NCBI RefSeq assembly: GCF_025995235.1
Contig: NZ_BAPT01000056.1
Location: forward strand, 62,001-126,000
Direction of reading: 5' to 3'
Length of the DNA stretch: 64,000 nucleotides
DNA from: Ameyamaea chiangmaiensis
Lineage (GTDB): Bacteria > Pseudomonadota > Alphaproteobacteria > Acetobacterales > Acetobacteraceae
Shown: positions 1 to 17,155 of the stretch, piece after piece
Layout: each line of letters starts with the position of its first letter
How positions within the stretch are numbered: position 1 is the stretch's first letter
Notes under the pieces: model-generated
The model's input: the letters and a program-made list of their open reading frames with translations, nothing else
What the model was told of the DNA's origin: nothing
Databases searched by the model: none
Made by a program: the position numbers and the translations under genes

Positions 1-2810
1 CTACCGGGATGACCCCTCCGCTGATCGTGACCTATAACGCCTCGTCCGTGCCGGTGCTGACGCTGCAGGTGTCGTCGGACCGTCTGACGGCATCCGAATT
101 GTACGACATGTCGTCGAACCTGATTCGGCCGTCGCTGGTGTCGGTAGCGGGTGCCGCCATTCCCAATCCGTATGGTGGTTCACCGGGTAACATCATGGTC
201 GATCTCGACCAGAACAAGATGCTGGCGCACAACCTGTCGGCCGAGGATGTGGCGGCTGCCCTGAACAAGCAGAACGTGGTGCTGCCCGCCGGTGACCAGA
301 AGATCGGTCCGATGGACTTCATGGTCCAGACCAACGCGACGCCGCTGGAAATAGACACGTTCAATAATATTCCGATCAAGCAGATCGGTAATTCCGTTGT
401 GTATCTGCGCGATGTGGCCTGGGTGCACTCGGGCGGTCCGCCCCAGACCAACGCGGTGCTGGTCCGTGGTCAGCAGGCCGTGCTGATCGTGGTGATGAAG
501 AGTGGCGACGCGTCGACTCTTGCCGTCGTGAATGGCGTCAAAAGTCTTCTGCCGGGCATCATCAATACCCTGCCGGAGGGCGTGCATATCGACGTTATCG
601 GCGATGCCTCGACCTTCGTGAAGGACTCGGTGATCGATGTCGTGCGTGAGATGGTCACCGCGGCGTTCCTGACCGGTATCGTGGTGTTGCTGTTCCTTGG
701 ATCGTGGCGCTCGACCCTGATTATCGCGACGTCGATCCCGCTGGCGATGCTATGCTCCATTATCTGCCTGAACTGGGTCGGTCAGACGATCAACGTCATG
801 ACTCTGGGTGGTCTGGCTCTGGCCGTCGGTATTCTGGTCGACGACGCGACCGTGATGATCGAAAACATCGATACCCACCTGGAGATGGACAAGGACCTGG
901 AAACCGCGATCATCGACGCGGCCAACCAGATCGTCATTCCGACCTTCGTCTCTACGACCTGCATCTGCATCGTGTGGATGCCACTGTTCGAACTCGACGG
1001 CGTCGCGGGCTGGCTGTTCATGCCGATGGCCGAGGCGATCATTTTCGCGATGATTGCATCCTTCATCCTGTCGCGGACGCTGGTGCCCACGATGGCGGCC
1101 TTTCTTCTGCCCGCACAGGTGGCGGCTCATCATGCGGCCAAGCATGGGCATGCTCCGCAGAAGGGTGTGTTCGGGCGCTTTCAGGCTGGCTTCGAGGCGC
1201 GTTTCCAGCGTTTCCGTCATGCGTATCGCCATTTGCTCGAAGGGTTGATCGGAATACGCGGTCTGTTCGTTGGCGTATTTTTCGTGGCGGCTGTGCTGTC
1301 GACCGGGCTGCTGGCCTTCGTGGGGCAGGACTTCTTCCCCGAGATCGACTCGAACCAGCTTCAGATGCACATGCGCGCGCCTCTGGGCTATCGCATCGAG
1401 GAGGCGGGCAAGGTCGCGGTGCTGGTCAATCAGGAGATCGAGCGTCTCCTGCCGGGTCAGGTCGAGAACATCGTGGACAATTGCGGCCTGCCGTTCAGTC
1501 AGCTGAACCAGGCCTATATTCCGACTCCCACGATCGGCACGCAGGACTGTGATCTGACGATTTCGCTGCGTAATGAGCAGTCGCCCGTCGCGGAGTATCG
1601 CCAGACGCTTCGCCGGGGTCTCGTCCAGCGCTTTCCGGGCACGCAATTCACCTTCCAGCCGGCTGACCTGACCGCCAAGATCCTGAATTTCGGCATGCCC
1701 GCACCGATCATCGTGCAGGTGGTCGGCCGTGACCTCGACTCCAATTTCCGGTTCGCCAATCATCTGGCGGCCAAGTTGCGTCGCGTGACGGGGGCGACCG
1801 ACGTCTCCGTTCAGGAGACGATGACCACGCCGACGCTTCGGGTGAACGCCCACCGGTCGTTCGCCCTGGGCACGGGCCTGACCGAAGTCGACGTTGCCAA
1901 CAACGCTCTGGCGACATTGTCGGGCAGCGGGCAGGTCGCGCCGGTCTACTGGCTCGATCCCAAGACGGGGGTGTCGCATCTTCTGGACGTGCAGACGCCG
2001 CCAAACTTCCTGCAGACGCTGCATGATCTGGAAGAAATCCCCATCGATCACGGCGACGGCAACCCGAACAATCTGGCGCCGCAGATCCTTGGCGCGGTCA
2101 GCCGGATCGTGCACAGCGGCACGCCGGGCGAAGTCGATCACTACAACATCATGCCGGTGTTCGACATCTATGTGTCGGCGGAGAACCTGGATCTGGGCGC
2201 GGTATCGCGCGAGGTCGGTCGGGTGGTGGAAGCCGCGCGCGGGGACCTGCCGCGTGGCTCATCGCTGGCCATCCGGGGTCAGGCCACGACGATGAACAGC
2301 GCTTATATTGAACTGATCGGCGGTCTCGCGATGTCGATCCTGCTGATCTATCTGGTCGTGGTGGTAAACTTCCAGTCCTGGCTGGACCCCTTCGTCATCA
2401 TCACGGCGTTGCCGGGGGCTTTGGGTGGTATCGGCTGGGCGTTGTTCCTGACCGGGACGCGGCTGTCGGTGCCGGCGCTGACGGGTGCGATCATGTGCAT
2501 GGGCACGGCCACCGCGAATGCCATTCTGGTCGTGGCGTTCGCCCGCGAACGGATGGACGAGCATGGCGATGCCATCCTCGCCGCGGCGGAGGCGGGCTTC
2601 GAGCGTATCCGGCCCGTGATGATGACGGCGCTCGCGATGATCGTGGGCATGCTGCCGATGTCGCTGAGTAATTCCCAGAACGCGCCGCTCGGGCGTGCGG
2701 TCATGGGCGGCCTTCTGGTCGCGACCTGCGCGACGCTTCTGTTCGTTCCCTGTGTTTTCGCCATCGTGCATGGCAAGAGGCACGCCGGTGCCGAAGGAGA
2801 TCAGCGATGA
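1..2810 (+). CDS. RND efflux transporter permease subunit (5' truncated by window edge)
   Basis: Inner-membrane proton-driven pump of a tripartite RND efflux system. The reading frame is open from the first base and about 935 residues are visible. RND permeases run about 1030-1060, so roughly the first 100 residues, including TM1, lie outside. Visible in order are porter-domain sequence, the TM2-TM6 block with the paired aspartates of the proton relay (codons at 840-845, in a GILVDDATVMIEN context), the large second periplasmic loop, and the C-terminal TM8-TM12 bundle. It overlaps the adaptor gene by ATGA. Gene order is permease-adaptor-OMF, rather than the more common adaptor-permease-OMF. 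The family is HAE1/multidrug-like; the substrate is unknown. Confidence 0.93.
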   Translation, partial: TGMTPPLIVTYNASSVPVLTLQVSSDRLTASELYDMSSNLIRPSLVSVAGAAIPNPYGGSPGNIMVDLDQNKMLAHNLSAEDVAAALNKQNVVLPAGDQKIGPMDFMVQTNATPLEIDTFNNIPIKQIGNSVVYLRDVAWVHSGGPPQTNAVLVRGQQAVLIVVMKSGDASTLAVVNGVKSLLPGIINTLPEGVHIDVIGDASTFVKDSVIDVVREMVTAAFLTGIVVLLFLGSWRSTLIIATSIPLAMLCSIICLNWVGQTINVMTLGGLALAVGILVDDATVMIENIDTHLEMDKDLETAIIDAANQIVIPTFVSTTCICIVWMPLFELDGVAGWLFMPMAEAIIFAMIASFILSRTLVPTMAAFLLPAQVAAHHAAKHGHAPQKGVFGRFQAGFEARFQRFRHAYRHLLEGLIGIRGLFVGVFFVAAVLSTGLLAFVGQDFFPEIDSNQLQMHMRAPLGYRIEEAGKVAVLVNQEIERLLPGQVENIVDNCGLPFSQLNQAYIPTPTIGTQDCDLTISLRNEQSPVAEYRQTLRRGLVQRFPGTQFTFQPADLTAKILNFGMPAPIIVQVVGRDLDSNFRFANHLAAKLRRVTGATDVSVQETMTTPTLRVNAHRSFALGTGLTEVDVANNALATLSGSGQVAPVYWLDPKTGVSHLLDVQTPPNFLQTLHDLEEIPIDHGDGNPNNLAPQILGAVSRIVHSGTPGEVDHYNIMPVFDIYVSAENLDLGAVSREVGRVVEAARGDLPRGSSLAIRGQATTMNSAYIELIGGLAMSILLIYLVVVVNFQSWLDPFVIITALPGALGGIGWALFLTGTRLSVPALTGAIMCMGTATANAILVVAFARERMDEHGDAILAAAEAGFERIRPVMMTALAMIVGMLPMSLSNSQNAPLGRAVMGGLLVATCATLLFVPCVFAIVHGKRHAGAEGDQR

Positions 2811-4102
2811 GTGGCGCGCATGGGGCTGGGCCCAACGGATCCGGTCCGCAGCACCGGTCCGGCCGGGGCAGGTTGCTGGGCGGCGTGGTCGTGGTGGTCG
2901 CGGTCGTGCTGGCTGTGGGTGGGATTGTCGAACGACGTCTGCATTTTGACGCGGTCGACCGTCAGACCCAGGACGGGGCCCTGCCGCGCGTGCATCTGAT
3001 TGCGCCCCAGCATGGGCCGCCGGTGCGTACGCTGGACCTGCCGGCCAACATTCGGGCCTGGTATCAGGCGCCGATTTACGCCCAGGTCTCCGGCTACGTC
3101 GATAAGTGGTACAAGGACTTCGGCGCCGATGTGAAAACCGGCGATGTGCTGGCGACGATCTCTACACCAGGGCTCGACGCCCAATATGCGGCGGCAAAGG
3201 CGAATTTTGACGTGGCCATGGCGCGCTACAAGCTCGCGGTGATCACGGCCAAGCGCTGGAAGGCGCTGCAGGGCACGCAGGCGGTCTCGCAGCAGGAAGT
3301 CGACGTTCAGGCGGCCAACGCCGAAGCCCAGCAGGCGCAGGTGGAGGCCGCCCGGCACGAAGTCGCCCGGTTCGAGGCACTTGAGGGCTTCAAGAAGCTG
3401 GTAGCGCCGTTTGATGGTGTCGTGACGTCGCGTACGACTGATATCGGTGACTACGTGAATGCTGGCGGTGGCGATGTCGGTTCCCGTGGGACGGCGACCG
3501 AGCTGTATAGCGTGGCCGACGTGCATCGCATGCGTGTTTTCGTCTCGGTTCCGCAGGACTACGCGGATATCATCTCGCCGAAGATGACAGCGACCCTGAA
3601 GGTGCCGCAGTATCCGGGCCGCGTCTTCCATGCGACTTATCTCGCCACGGCGAGCGCGTTTAACGCCGCCTCGCGCACAGTGACCACCGAACTGGCGGTT
3701 GAAAACGACAAGCGCGAACTCTGGCCCGACTCGTTCGCCATGGTCCATTTCGAGGCCCCGTCCGACCCCTCCATTCTGATTGTGCCGGTGGGCGCGCTGC
3801 TTTTCCGGGCGGAAGGCATGCAGGTCGCTCTCGTAGATGAAAACAATCGTGTGCGACTGCGCGACGTCCAGGTCGGTACGAACCTGGGCAAGTCGGTGCA
3901 GGTGATCAGTGGCCTCAAGCCCACCGACCGTATTATCAGCAGCCCGTCGGCCGGGCTGCTTGATGGCGAGGAAGTGCGCGTGGTTGACGGCACGCCGGGG
4001 TACAACGCTCCGACACAAAGTGTCACACCGCCGGCAGAGCACTCTGATACGCGGGCTATGCCGATCGATAATGCCGCGCCGGAGGCCGGAGGGCGGCGAT
4101 GA
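2807..4102 (+). CDS. RND efflux periplasmic adaptor (membrane fusion protein)
   Basis: Links the RND permease to the outer-membrane channel in the periplasm. The 431-residue protein has a hydrophilic N-terminal tail, one membrane anchor at about residues 23-42, a lipoyl-like half-motif near 85-110, an alpha-helical hairpin rich in Ala/Gln/Glu at about 120-185, the second lipoyl half near 190-215, and beta-barrel and membrane-proximal domains after that. The start codon overlaps the permease stop, and its own stop overlaps the next start (ATGA both times), so the three genes should be translationally coupled. HlyD/AcrA family; no substrate can be assigned. Confidence 0.93.
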   Translation: MSGAHGAGPNGSGPQHRSGRGRLLGGVVVVVAVVLAVGGIVERRLHFDAVDRQTQDGALPRVHLIAPQHGPPVRTLDLPANIRAWYQAPIYAQVSGYVDKWYKDFGADVKTGDVLATISTPGLDAQYAAAKANFDVAMARYKLAVITAKRWKALQGTQAVSQQEVDVQAANAEAQQAQVEAARHEVARFEALEGFKKLVAPFDGVVTSRTTDIGDYVNAGGGDVGSRGTATELYSVADVHRMRVFVSVPQDYADIISPKMTATLKVPQYPGRVFHATYLATASAFNAASRTVTTELAVENDKRELWPDSFAMVHFEAPSDPSILIVPVGALLFRAEGMQVALVDENNRVRLRDVQVGTNLGKSVQVISGLKPTDRIISSPSAGLLDGEEVRVVDGTPGYNAPTQSVTPPAEHSDTRAMPIDNAAPEAGGRR

Positions 4103-5703
4103 GGCCTCTGTCCACGCTCCGCGTGCTGCGCGGGACACGCCGTGCCGTCCTGGTGCCGGGGTGCGCCATGTTGGCCCTGCTGTCGGGATGCGATCTGGCC
4201 CCGGCCTATCACCCGCCCGCACTGACCCTGCCGGCGGCGTGGGGGGAGGACCCGGTCATGCGCACGGCGCATCCCGATGATGCCGCCTTGCGTCCGGACT
4301 GGTGGACCATGTTCGGTGATCCGGTGCTGGATCGGCTGGAGGCGCAGGCGACGGAGGCCAACCCCGATCTCAACGCCGCAGCGGAGTCCTTCACGCAGTC
4401 GCGCGACATCGCGCGGGAGGCGGAGTCGAAGCTCTATCCGCAGCTTACCGGCGGGGCGAGCGGCTATAAGTACAAAAGTTCCCGAAAGAGGCTGTACCGC
4501 GGCGGAACGGCCACGGGCCCGATTTACATGTCGTCCGAACAGTATTGGGCGGCGGCGTCGTGGGAGCCGGATTTCTGGGACTCGATCCGCAACCAGACCC
4601 GGGTCCGCAAGGCCTATGCCCAGCAGAAGGCGGCGGACTATGCCCTCGCGCGTCTGAGCATCCAGGCCGAACTGGCGACCGATTACATGGCGCTGCGTGG
4701 TCTGGATGCCCAGCACGCGGTGTATACGGATTCGATCGCCTACTATCAGACGGCGGTGCAGATCACGAAGATGCGGCAGGCGGGCGACATCGCCGCCGGC
4801 ATCGACGTCTCACGCGCGCAGAACCAGCTCTATGCCACGCAGGCTGCCGATACCGACATTCTGGCGCAGCGCTCGGTGCTGGAGCACGCGATCGCCGTGC
4901 TGGTGAACGTGGCGCCGGGGGCGTTTCACCTGGAACCCGTTCCGTCCCTGTCGTTCCGTCCCGTGGCTCTGGGCGCGGGTGTGCCTTCGACGCTGCTGGA
5001 GCGCCGTCCCGACATCGCGGGCGCCGAACGGGCGGTGGAGCAGGCGAACCGGGCGATCGGGATCACGCGGGCGGCCTATTATCCGCATATCACCTTCAAT
5101 GCCATGACCGGCTTCATGGATAACGGCTTCGATCTCGCCAGCCTGTCGAACGCCATGTACCAGTTCGGCGTGGGGGCGGTCCTGCCGCTGTTCCAGGGGG
5201 GGCTGCGCCGCGCGGAGCTGCAGCGTAGCTGGTCGCAGTACCGGCAGGCGCAGGACGAGTACCGCGCGACGGTCCTGGACGCCTTTCAGGATGTCGAGGA
5301 CGGGTTGAGCCTGCGGACCCGGTTGCAGACCGAGGCCCAGCAGCAGGAACAGGCGGTCGGTGCCGCGATGCGCACGCAGCGCATGTCCATGGCGCTCTAC
5401 ACCGGTGGCCTGACGAACTATCTCGATGTCGTGGTGGCGCAGGTCGCGGCGCTGACCGCCCGAATCGCGGAGGTCAAGGTGCAGGCCGAGCATCTTCAGG
5501 CCACGGTTCGTCTGATTCGGGCCCTTGGCGGTGGCTGGTCGCGGGCGGAATTGCCGGGCACGAAAACGATCGATCCGTTCGGGCCGCTGCAATATGACGG
5601 GCTGCATCATCCCCGGCCGACGGGGGGAATTCCGGTCGACACGCCGCCAAGCGCCGATGACCTGACGCGCGGGGGCTTGACACAGGGGGCGAAGAGCCGC
5701 TAA
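4099..5703 (+). CDS. Efflux outer-membrane lipoprotein, NodT family
   Basis: Outer-membrane factor (TolC-like trimeric channel) completing the tripartite pump. The 534-residue protein begins with a hydrophobic signal ending in a lipobox (LLSGC, Cys31), so it should be lipidated. Two tandem outer-membrane-efflux repeats follow, with the characteristic long helices and the Leu-Glu-Arg-Arg-Pro-Asp-Ile turn near residues 299-305. The start overlaps the adaptor stop. The C-terminal 60 residues are a polar, Pro/Gly-rich tail typical of NodT proteins. It is the last gene of the efflux operon. Confidence 0.93.
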   Translation: MRPLSTLRVLRGTRRAVLVPGCAMLALLSGCDLAPAYHPPALTLPAAWGEDPVMRTAHPDDAALRPDWWTMFGDPVLDRLEAQATEANPDLNAAAESFTQSRDIAREAESKLYPQLTGGASGYKYKSSRKRLYRGGTATGPIYMSSEQYWAAASWEPDFWDSIRNQTRVRKAYAQQKAADYALARLSIQAELATDYMALRGLDAQHAVYTDSIAYYQTAVQITKMRQAGDIAAGIDVSRAQNQLYATQAADTDILAQRSVLEHAIAVLVNVAPGAFHLEPVPSLSFRPVALGAGVPSTLLERRPDIAGAERAVEQANRAIGITRAAYYPHITFNAMTGFMDNGFDLASLSNAMYQFGVGAVLPLFQGGLRRAELQRSWSQYRQAQDEYRATVLDAFQDVEDGLSLRTRLQTEAQQQEQAVGAAMRTQRMSMALYTGGLTNYLDVVVAQVAALTARIAEVKVQAEHLQATVRLIRALGGGWSRAELPGTKTIDPFGPLQYDGLHHPRPTGGIPVDTPPSADDLTRGGLTQGAKSR

Positions 5704-5706
5704 GGC

Positions 5707-5729
5707 CCCGCGCTCAAGCGAAACGCGGG
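5707..5729 (+). terminator. Weak hairpin after the efflux operon
   Basis: CCCGCG at 5707-5712 can pair with CGCGGG at 5724-5729 across an 11-nt loop, just after the last efflux gene. No T-run follows, so it may be a Rho-dependent end or an RNA-stability element, not a true intrinsic terminator. Confidence 0.3.
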
Positions 5730-5764
5730 AGGGCAGGGCGCCGCTATCGGCAGCCTGTTCGTGT

Positions 5765-5776
5765 GAACCGCGGTTC
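5765..5776. promoter_or_regulatory. 12-bp perfect palindrome in the rplK leader
   Basis: GAACCGCGGTTC is a perfect dyad 31 bp before the rplK start. It could be a protein-binding site or an RNA hairpin in the rplK-rplA leader, where ribosomal protein L1 autoregulation acts in other bacteria. No match to a known operator was recognised. Confidence 0.3.
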
Positions 5777-5806
5777 GGGAACGACAACCTCTAAGGAGTC
5801 CCGGAT

Positions 5807-6241
5807 ATGGCCAAGAAAATTGTTGGCTACATCAAGCTGCAGATTCCGGCCGGCAAGGCCAATCCTTCGCCGCCGGTTGGTCCCGCGCTCGGTCAGCGCG
5901 GTCTGAACATCATGCAGTTCTGCAAGGAATTCAACGCGAAGACCCAGAATCTCGAGCCCGGAATGCCCATTCCGGTCGTGATTACGGCGTTCGCCGACCG
6001 TACCTTCAGCTTCATCACCAAGACCCCGCCGAACACCTATTTCCTGATGAAGGCGGCCAAGATCTCCAAGGGCTCGCAGACGGTCGGCAAGTCCGCCCCT
6101 GTTGGCCAGGTGACGACCGCGCAGCTGCGCGCGATCGCCGAGGAGAAGCAGAAGGACATGAACGCCAACGACCTGGACGCCGCGGTGCGCATGCTCGCCG
6201 GTTCCGCCAAGTCGATGGGCCTTACGGTGGTGGAGGGCTGA
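5807..6241 (+). CDS. rplK: 50S ribosomal protein L11
   Basis: Binds 23S rRNA in the GTPase-associated centre at the base of the L7/L12 stalk. It is 144 residues, the normal length, with the Pro-rich N-terminal domain (PAGKANPSPPVGPALGQRG near residues 16-34) and a conserved C-terminal rRNA-binding domain. A strong Shine-Dalgarno AAGGAG precedes the ATG by 9 nt. rplA follows after 4 nt. In most bacteria secE and nusG lie directly upstream; here an RND efflux operon takes that place. Confidence 0.98.
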   Translation: MAKKIVGYIKLQIPAGKANPSPPVGPALGQRGLNIMQFCKEFNAKTQNLEPGMPIPVVITAFADRTFSFITKTPPNTYFLMKAAKISKGSQTVGKSAPVGQVTTAQLRAIAEEKQKDMNANDLDAAVRMLAGSAKSMGLTVVEG

Positions 6242-6245
6242 TCTG

Positions 6246-6941
6246 ATGGCCAGCAACAAGCGCCTGACCGCCGCCCGCGCGGCTGTCGACACAAACAAGA
6301 CGTACGACCTCGCCGACGCCATTGCGCTGGTGAAGACGAACGCGAAAGCCAAGTTCGACGAGACGATCGAGATCTCGCTGAACCTCGGCATCGATCCGCG
6401 TCATGCTGACCAGATGGTGCGTGGTCTGATCTCGCTGCCGAACGGCACGGGCAAGACCCTGCGCGTGGGCGTGTTCGCCCGTGGGCCGAAGGCGGAAGAG
6501 GCTCTGGCCGCTGGCGCCGACGTGGTCGGCGCGGAAGACCTGGCTGAGAAGGTCCAGGCCGGCGAGATCGCCTTCGATCGCTGCATCGCGACGCCGGACA
6601 TGATGGCGCTGGTCGGTCGTCTGGGTAAGATCCTCGGCCCGCGTGGTCTGATGCCGAACCCGAAGCTCGGCACCGTCACGATGGACGTCAAGGGCGCGAT
6701 CACGGCGGCCAAGTCGGGTCAGGTCGAATATCGCGCCGAGAAGGCCGGTATCATTCACGCCGGTGTCGGCAAGGCCTCGTTCGAAGCTGACAAGCTTGCT
6801 GAGAACATTCGCGCGCTTGTCGATGCGGTCCAGAAGGCGCGTCCGGCTGGCGCGAAGGGCACCTACCTGAAGAAGGCGGCCCTGTCGTCGACCATGGGTC
6901 CGGGTGTGCGCGTCGACGTCGCGGGCTTCTCCGCGGCCTGA
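6246..6941 (+). CDS. rplA: 50S ribosomal protein L1
   Basis: Forms the L1 stalk that moves E-site tRNA out. In many bacteria it also represses its own rplK-rplA mRNA. It is 231 residues, the usual length, with the conserved segment around residues 127-145 (GRLGKILGPRGLMPNPKLG). It sits 4 nt after rplK and so is almost certainly co-translated with it. A hairpin with a short T-run follows the stop. Confidence 0.98.
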   Translation: MASNKRLTAARAAVDTNKTYDLADAIALVKTNAKAKFDETIEISLNLGIDPRHADQMVRGLISLPNGTGKTLRVGVFARGPKAEEALAAGADVVGAEDLAEKVQAGEIAFDRCIATPDMMALVGRLGKILGPRGLMPNPKLGTVTMDVKGAITAAKSGQVEYRAEKAGIIHAGVGKASFEADKLAENIRALVDAVQKARPAGAKGTYLKKAALSSTMGPGVRVDVAGFSAA

Positions 6942-6973
6942 TCGATCGAAGATGACGTCGCTCCGGCTAGTCC

Positions 6974-7018
6974 GGGGCGGCGCACAGGGAGGGCGAGCGG
7001 CCTGGCCGCCCCGTCTTT
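6974..7018 (+). terminator. Attenuator/terminator hairpin between rplA and rplJ
   Basis: GGGGCGGC at 6974-6981 pairs perfectly with GCCGCCCC at 7005-7012, followed by GTCTTTTCC. The position, 32 nt after rplA, suggests partial termination of rplK-rplA transcripts before the rplJ leader. Confidence 0.55.
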
Positions 7019-7039
7019 TCCGACCTGTCCGAGACTGCA

Positions 7040-7218
7040 CGTGGACGTGTCCATAATGAGGGGCAACCCTTGCGCGCAGGAGGCGGGAGTGCCGGTTTCG
7101 GGATGTGTCCCGTTGGCTGGTGGTTCCCAGGAATCGCGGACAGGCGAGCGGGAGGGGAAACCTTCCCTTGGGCAACCCGGTCTGCCGGCCTTCCGGCGGA
7201 TCATGATGGAGACGGGAT
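7040..7218 (+). promoter_or_regulatory. Candidate ribosomal protein L10 leader
   Basis: About 180 nt of non-coding, strongly self-complementary sequence precedes rplJ. In many bacteria this position carries an RNA leader bound by the L10(L12)4 complex, which represses rplJL translation. I assign it by position and folding potential only; the L10-leader consensus was not verified. Confidence 0.4.
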
Positions 7219-7743
7219 TTGGACCGTACGGAGAAGCGGGCGTTTGTCGCCTACCTCGCGGGCGTGTTTGCCGAGACGTCGATGGTTGTCGTCACCCGCA
7301 ATGACGGGCTGACGGTTGCCGATGTGACGGATCTGCGGCGGCGTGTGCGCGCGGCTGGTGCGACTTACAAGGTCGCGAAAAACCGGCTGGCCACTCTCGC
7401 CCTGGATGGGACCCAGTTCGACGGCATCGCGCCGCTGCTGAAGGGTCCGACCGCGCTTGCGTGGTCGGCCGACCCGGTGGCCGTGGCCAAGGTGATCGTC
7501 GAGTTCGCCAAGACCAATGAAAAGCTAGTTCTGCTCGGCGGATCGCTCGGCAGCCAGACGCTTGACACCGACGGTGTCAAAGCGCTGGCCGAGCTCCCGT
7601 CGCTGGACACGCTGCGCGCACAGCTGGTGGGGCTTATCTCCACGCCGGCTCAGCGCATTGCCAGCGTCGTTCAGGCACCGGCAGGGCAGCTCGCTCGGGT
7701 CTTCGGCGCCTATGCCAAGGCGGGCGACGCGGAAGCAGCCTGA
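7219..7743 (+). CDS. rplJ: 50S ribosomal protein L10 (TTG start)
   Basis: Stalk base protein that carries the L7/L12 dimers. It is 174 residues. The N-terminus (MDRTEKRAFV) matches alphaproteobacterial L10 only if translation starts at the TTG at 7219; no ATG or GTG gives a plausible shorter start. GGAG at 7207-7210 supports it. The C-terminal Ala-rich helix that binds L7/L12 is present. It is preceded by a long leader and followed by rplL after 108 nt. Confidence 0.97.
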   Translation: MDRTEKRAFVAYLAGVFAETSMVVVTRNDGLTVADVTDLRRRVRAAGATYKVAKNRLATLALDGTQFDGIAPLLKGPTALAWSADPVAVAKVIVEFAKTNEKLVLLGGSLGSQTLDTDGVKALAELPSLDTLRAQLVGLISTPAQRIASVVQAPAGQLARVFGAYAKAGDAEAA

Positions 7744-7851
7744 CAACGAGCGCTTTGGGGCGGCAACGGCCCGGGCGCACAGAATCCTGCGTGACGCCGC
7801 CGTGTGTGGGGTTGCGCTGAACCAACCAGTCTATACATTAGGAAAATTACC

Positions 7852-8226
7852 ATGGCCGATCTGACCAAGCTTGTTGACGAGCTGTCCGCCCTTACCGTTC
7901 TCGAGGCCGCCGAGCTGTCGAAGCTGCTCGAAGAGAAGTGGGGCGTTTCCGCTGCCGCTCCGGTTGCCGCTGCTGCCGCTCCGGCCGCCGCCGCTGCCGC
8001 GCCTGCCGAAGAGCAGACCGAGTTCAACGTGATCCTGGCCGCTGCCGGCGAGAAGAAGATCAACGTGATCAAGGAAATCCGTGGCATCACGGGTCTGGGT
8101 CTGAAGGAAGCCAAGGATCTGGTCGAAGGCGCGCCGAAGACCGTCAAGGAAGGCGTCAGCAAGGACGAAGCCGCGAAGATCAAGAAGGTCCTCGAGGACA
8201 ACGGGGCGACCGTCGAAGTTAAGTGA
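7852..8226 (+). CDS. rplL: 50S ribosomal protein L7/L12
   Basis: Flexible stalk protein that recruits translational GTPases. It is 124 residues: an N-terminal dimerisation helix (1-35), an Ala/Pro-rich hinge (about 40-60), and the globular C-terminal domain with the factor-binding Lys-rich helix. The ATG at 7852, with AGGAAAA upstream, is chosen over an in-frame GTG at 7804, because the latter would add 16 non-conserved residues. Confidence 0.98.
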   Translation: MADLTKLVDELSALTVLEAAELSKLLEEKWGVSAAAPVAAAAAPAAAAAAPAEEQTEFNVILAAAGEKKINVIKEIRGITGLGLKEAKDLVEGAPKTVKEGVSKDEAAKIKKVLEDNGATVEVK

Positions 8227-8287
8227 TTTCGACGATCGCCGGACGGCGCCCCTCGGGGTGTCGTCCAACGATATCGATCTGAAGTTC

Positions 8288-8314
8288 GGGTGGGAATCGT
8301 CTCGGTTCCCGCCC
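8288..8314 (+). promoter_or_regulatory. Hairpin in the rplL-rpoB gap
   Basis: GGGTGGGAA (8288-8296) pairs with TTCCCGCCC (8306-8314), with one G-T wobble and a 9-nt loop. In E. coli this interval holds an attenuator and an RNase III site that lower rpoBC relative to rplJL. The same role is likely here but not shown. There is no T-run. Confidence 0.4.
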
Positions 8315-8478
8315 GCTTCGCCGTTCGGGGGTGTGTTTCCCGTCGGCTCCCTTGGACGGGCAGGCGTTATGGCCTGGGCGATGTGGACAACGGGCCGGAC
8401 CTTCCGGCCGTCGGCGCGGGGAAACCCGCCATCACCGGCGGCTCGAAAATCTGGTGTTAGTGCGGGGTAGGATAGACG

Positions 8479-12654
<4,176 letters not shown>

Positions 12655-12754
12655 GGGTGAACCCTCCTGCTGTGTCGTCCGGTTCGTTTTTCTTTACTGG
12701 GACAGGGGTGCTGCGAGCATGCCCTGTCCTGTTCCCTCAGGGGGTTTTCGGCGC

Positions 12755-16939
<4,185 letters not shown>

Positions 16940-16972
16940 AAGGGCGTTCGGCGCTCTGGGCGTCGAATCGTG

Positions 16973-17012
16973 AAAAAGACCAGTGCGACGCGAGTCGCAC
17001 TGGTCTTTTTTT
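16973..17012 (+). terminator. Strong intrinsic terminator after rpoC
   Basis: A perfect 17-bp stem (16973-16989 with 16994-17010) with a GCGA loop (16990-16993) ends in T7. The 12-bp GC-containing core is flanked by A5 and T5, so it could work in both directions. It separates the rpoBC unit from the str operon. Confidence 0.93.
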
Positions 17013-17126
17013 GTGGTAAATCCGGGCATTCACCGCTAAAAGGCGCCATCGGTTCCGTCCGGCCATGCGCGCGGAGGCCTGATCGCTGTCGTCGACATGA
17101 TAAGTTTCGCGACTCCGCTCTCGCCC

Positions 17127-17155
17127 TTGACTCCCGCGTCTGGTCTTCGTAGGTT
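17127..17155 (+). promoter_or_regulatory. Candidate sigma-70 promoter for rpsL-rpsG-tuf
   Basis: TTGACT (17127-17132), a 17-bp spacer and TAGGTT (17150-17155) lie 210 nt before rpsL and just after the rpoC terminator. The position fits the str operon promoter. The rest of the 426-bp gap between rpoC and rpsL (17156-17365) shows no gene and is presumably a long 5' leader. Confidence 0.5.

Noticed and set aside
750..2141. 463-codon minus-strand frame opposite the RND permease
   Set aside because: It is the antisense of a clear RND permease gene, has no recognisable motif, and such long shadow frames are expected in GC-rich DNA.
7041..7304. Plus-strand frame in the rplJ leader
   Set aside because: Overlaps the start of rplJ in another frame, not conserved, and the region is better read as an RNA leader.
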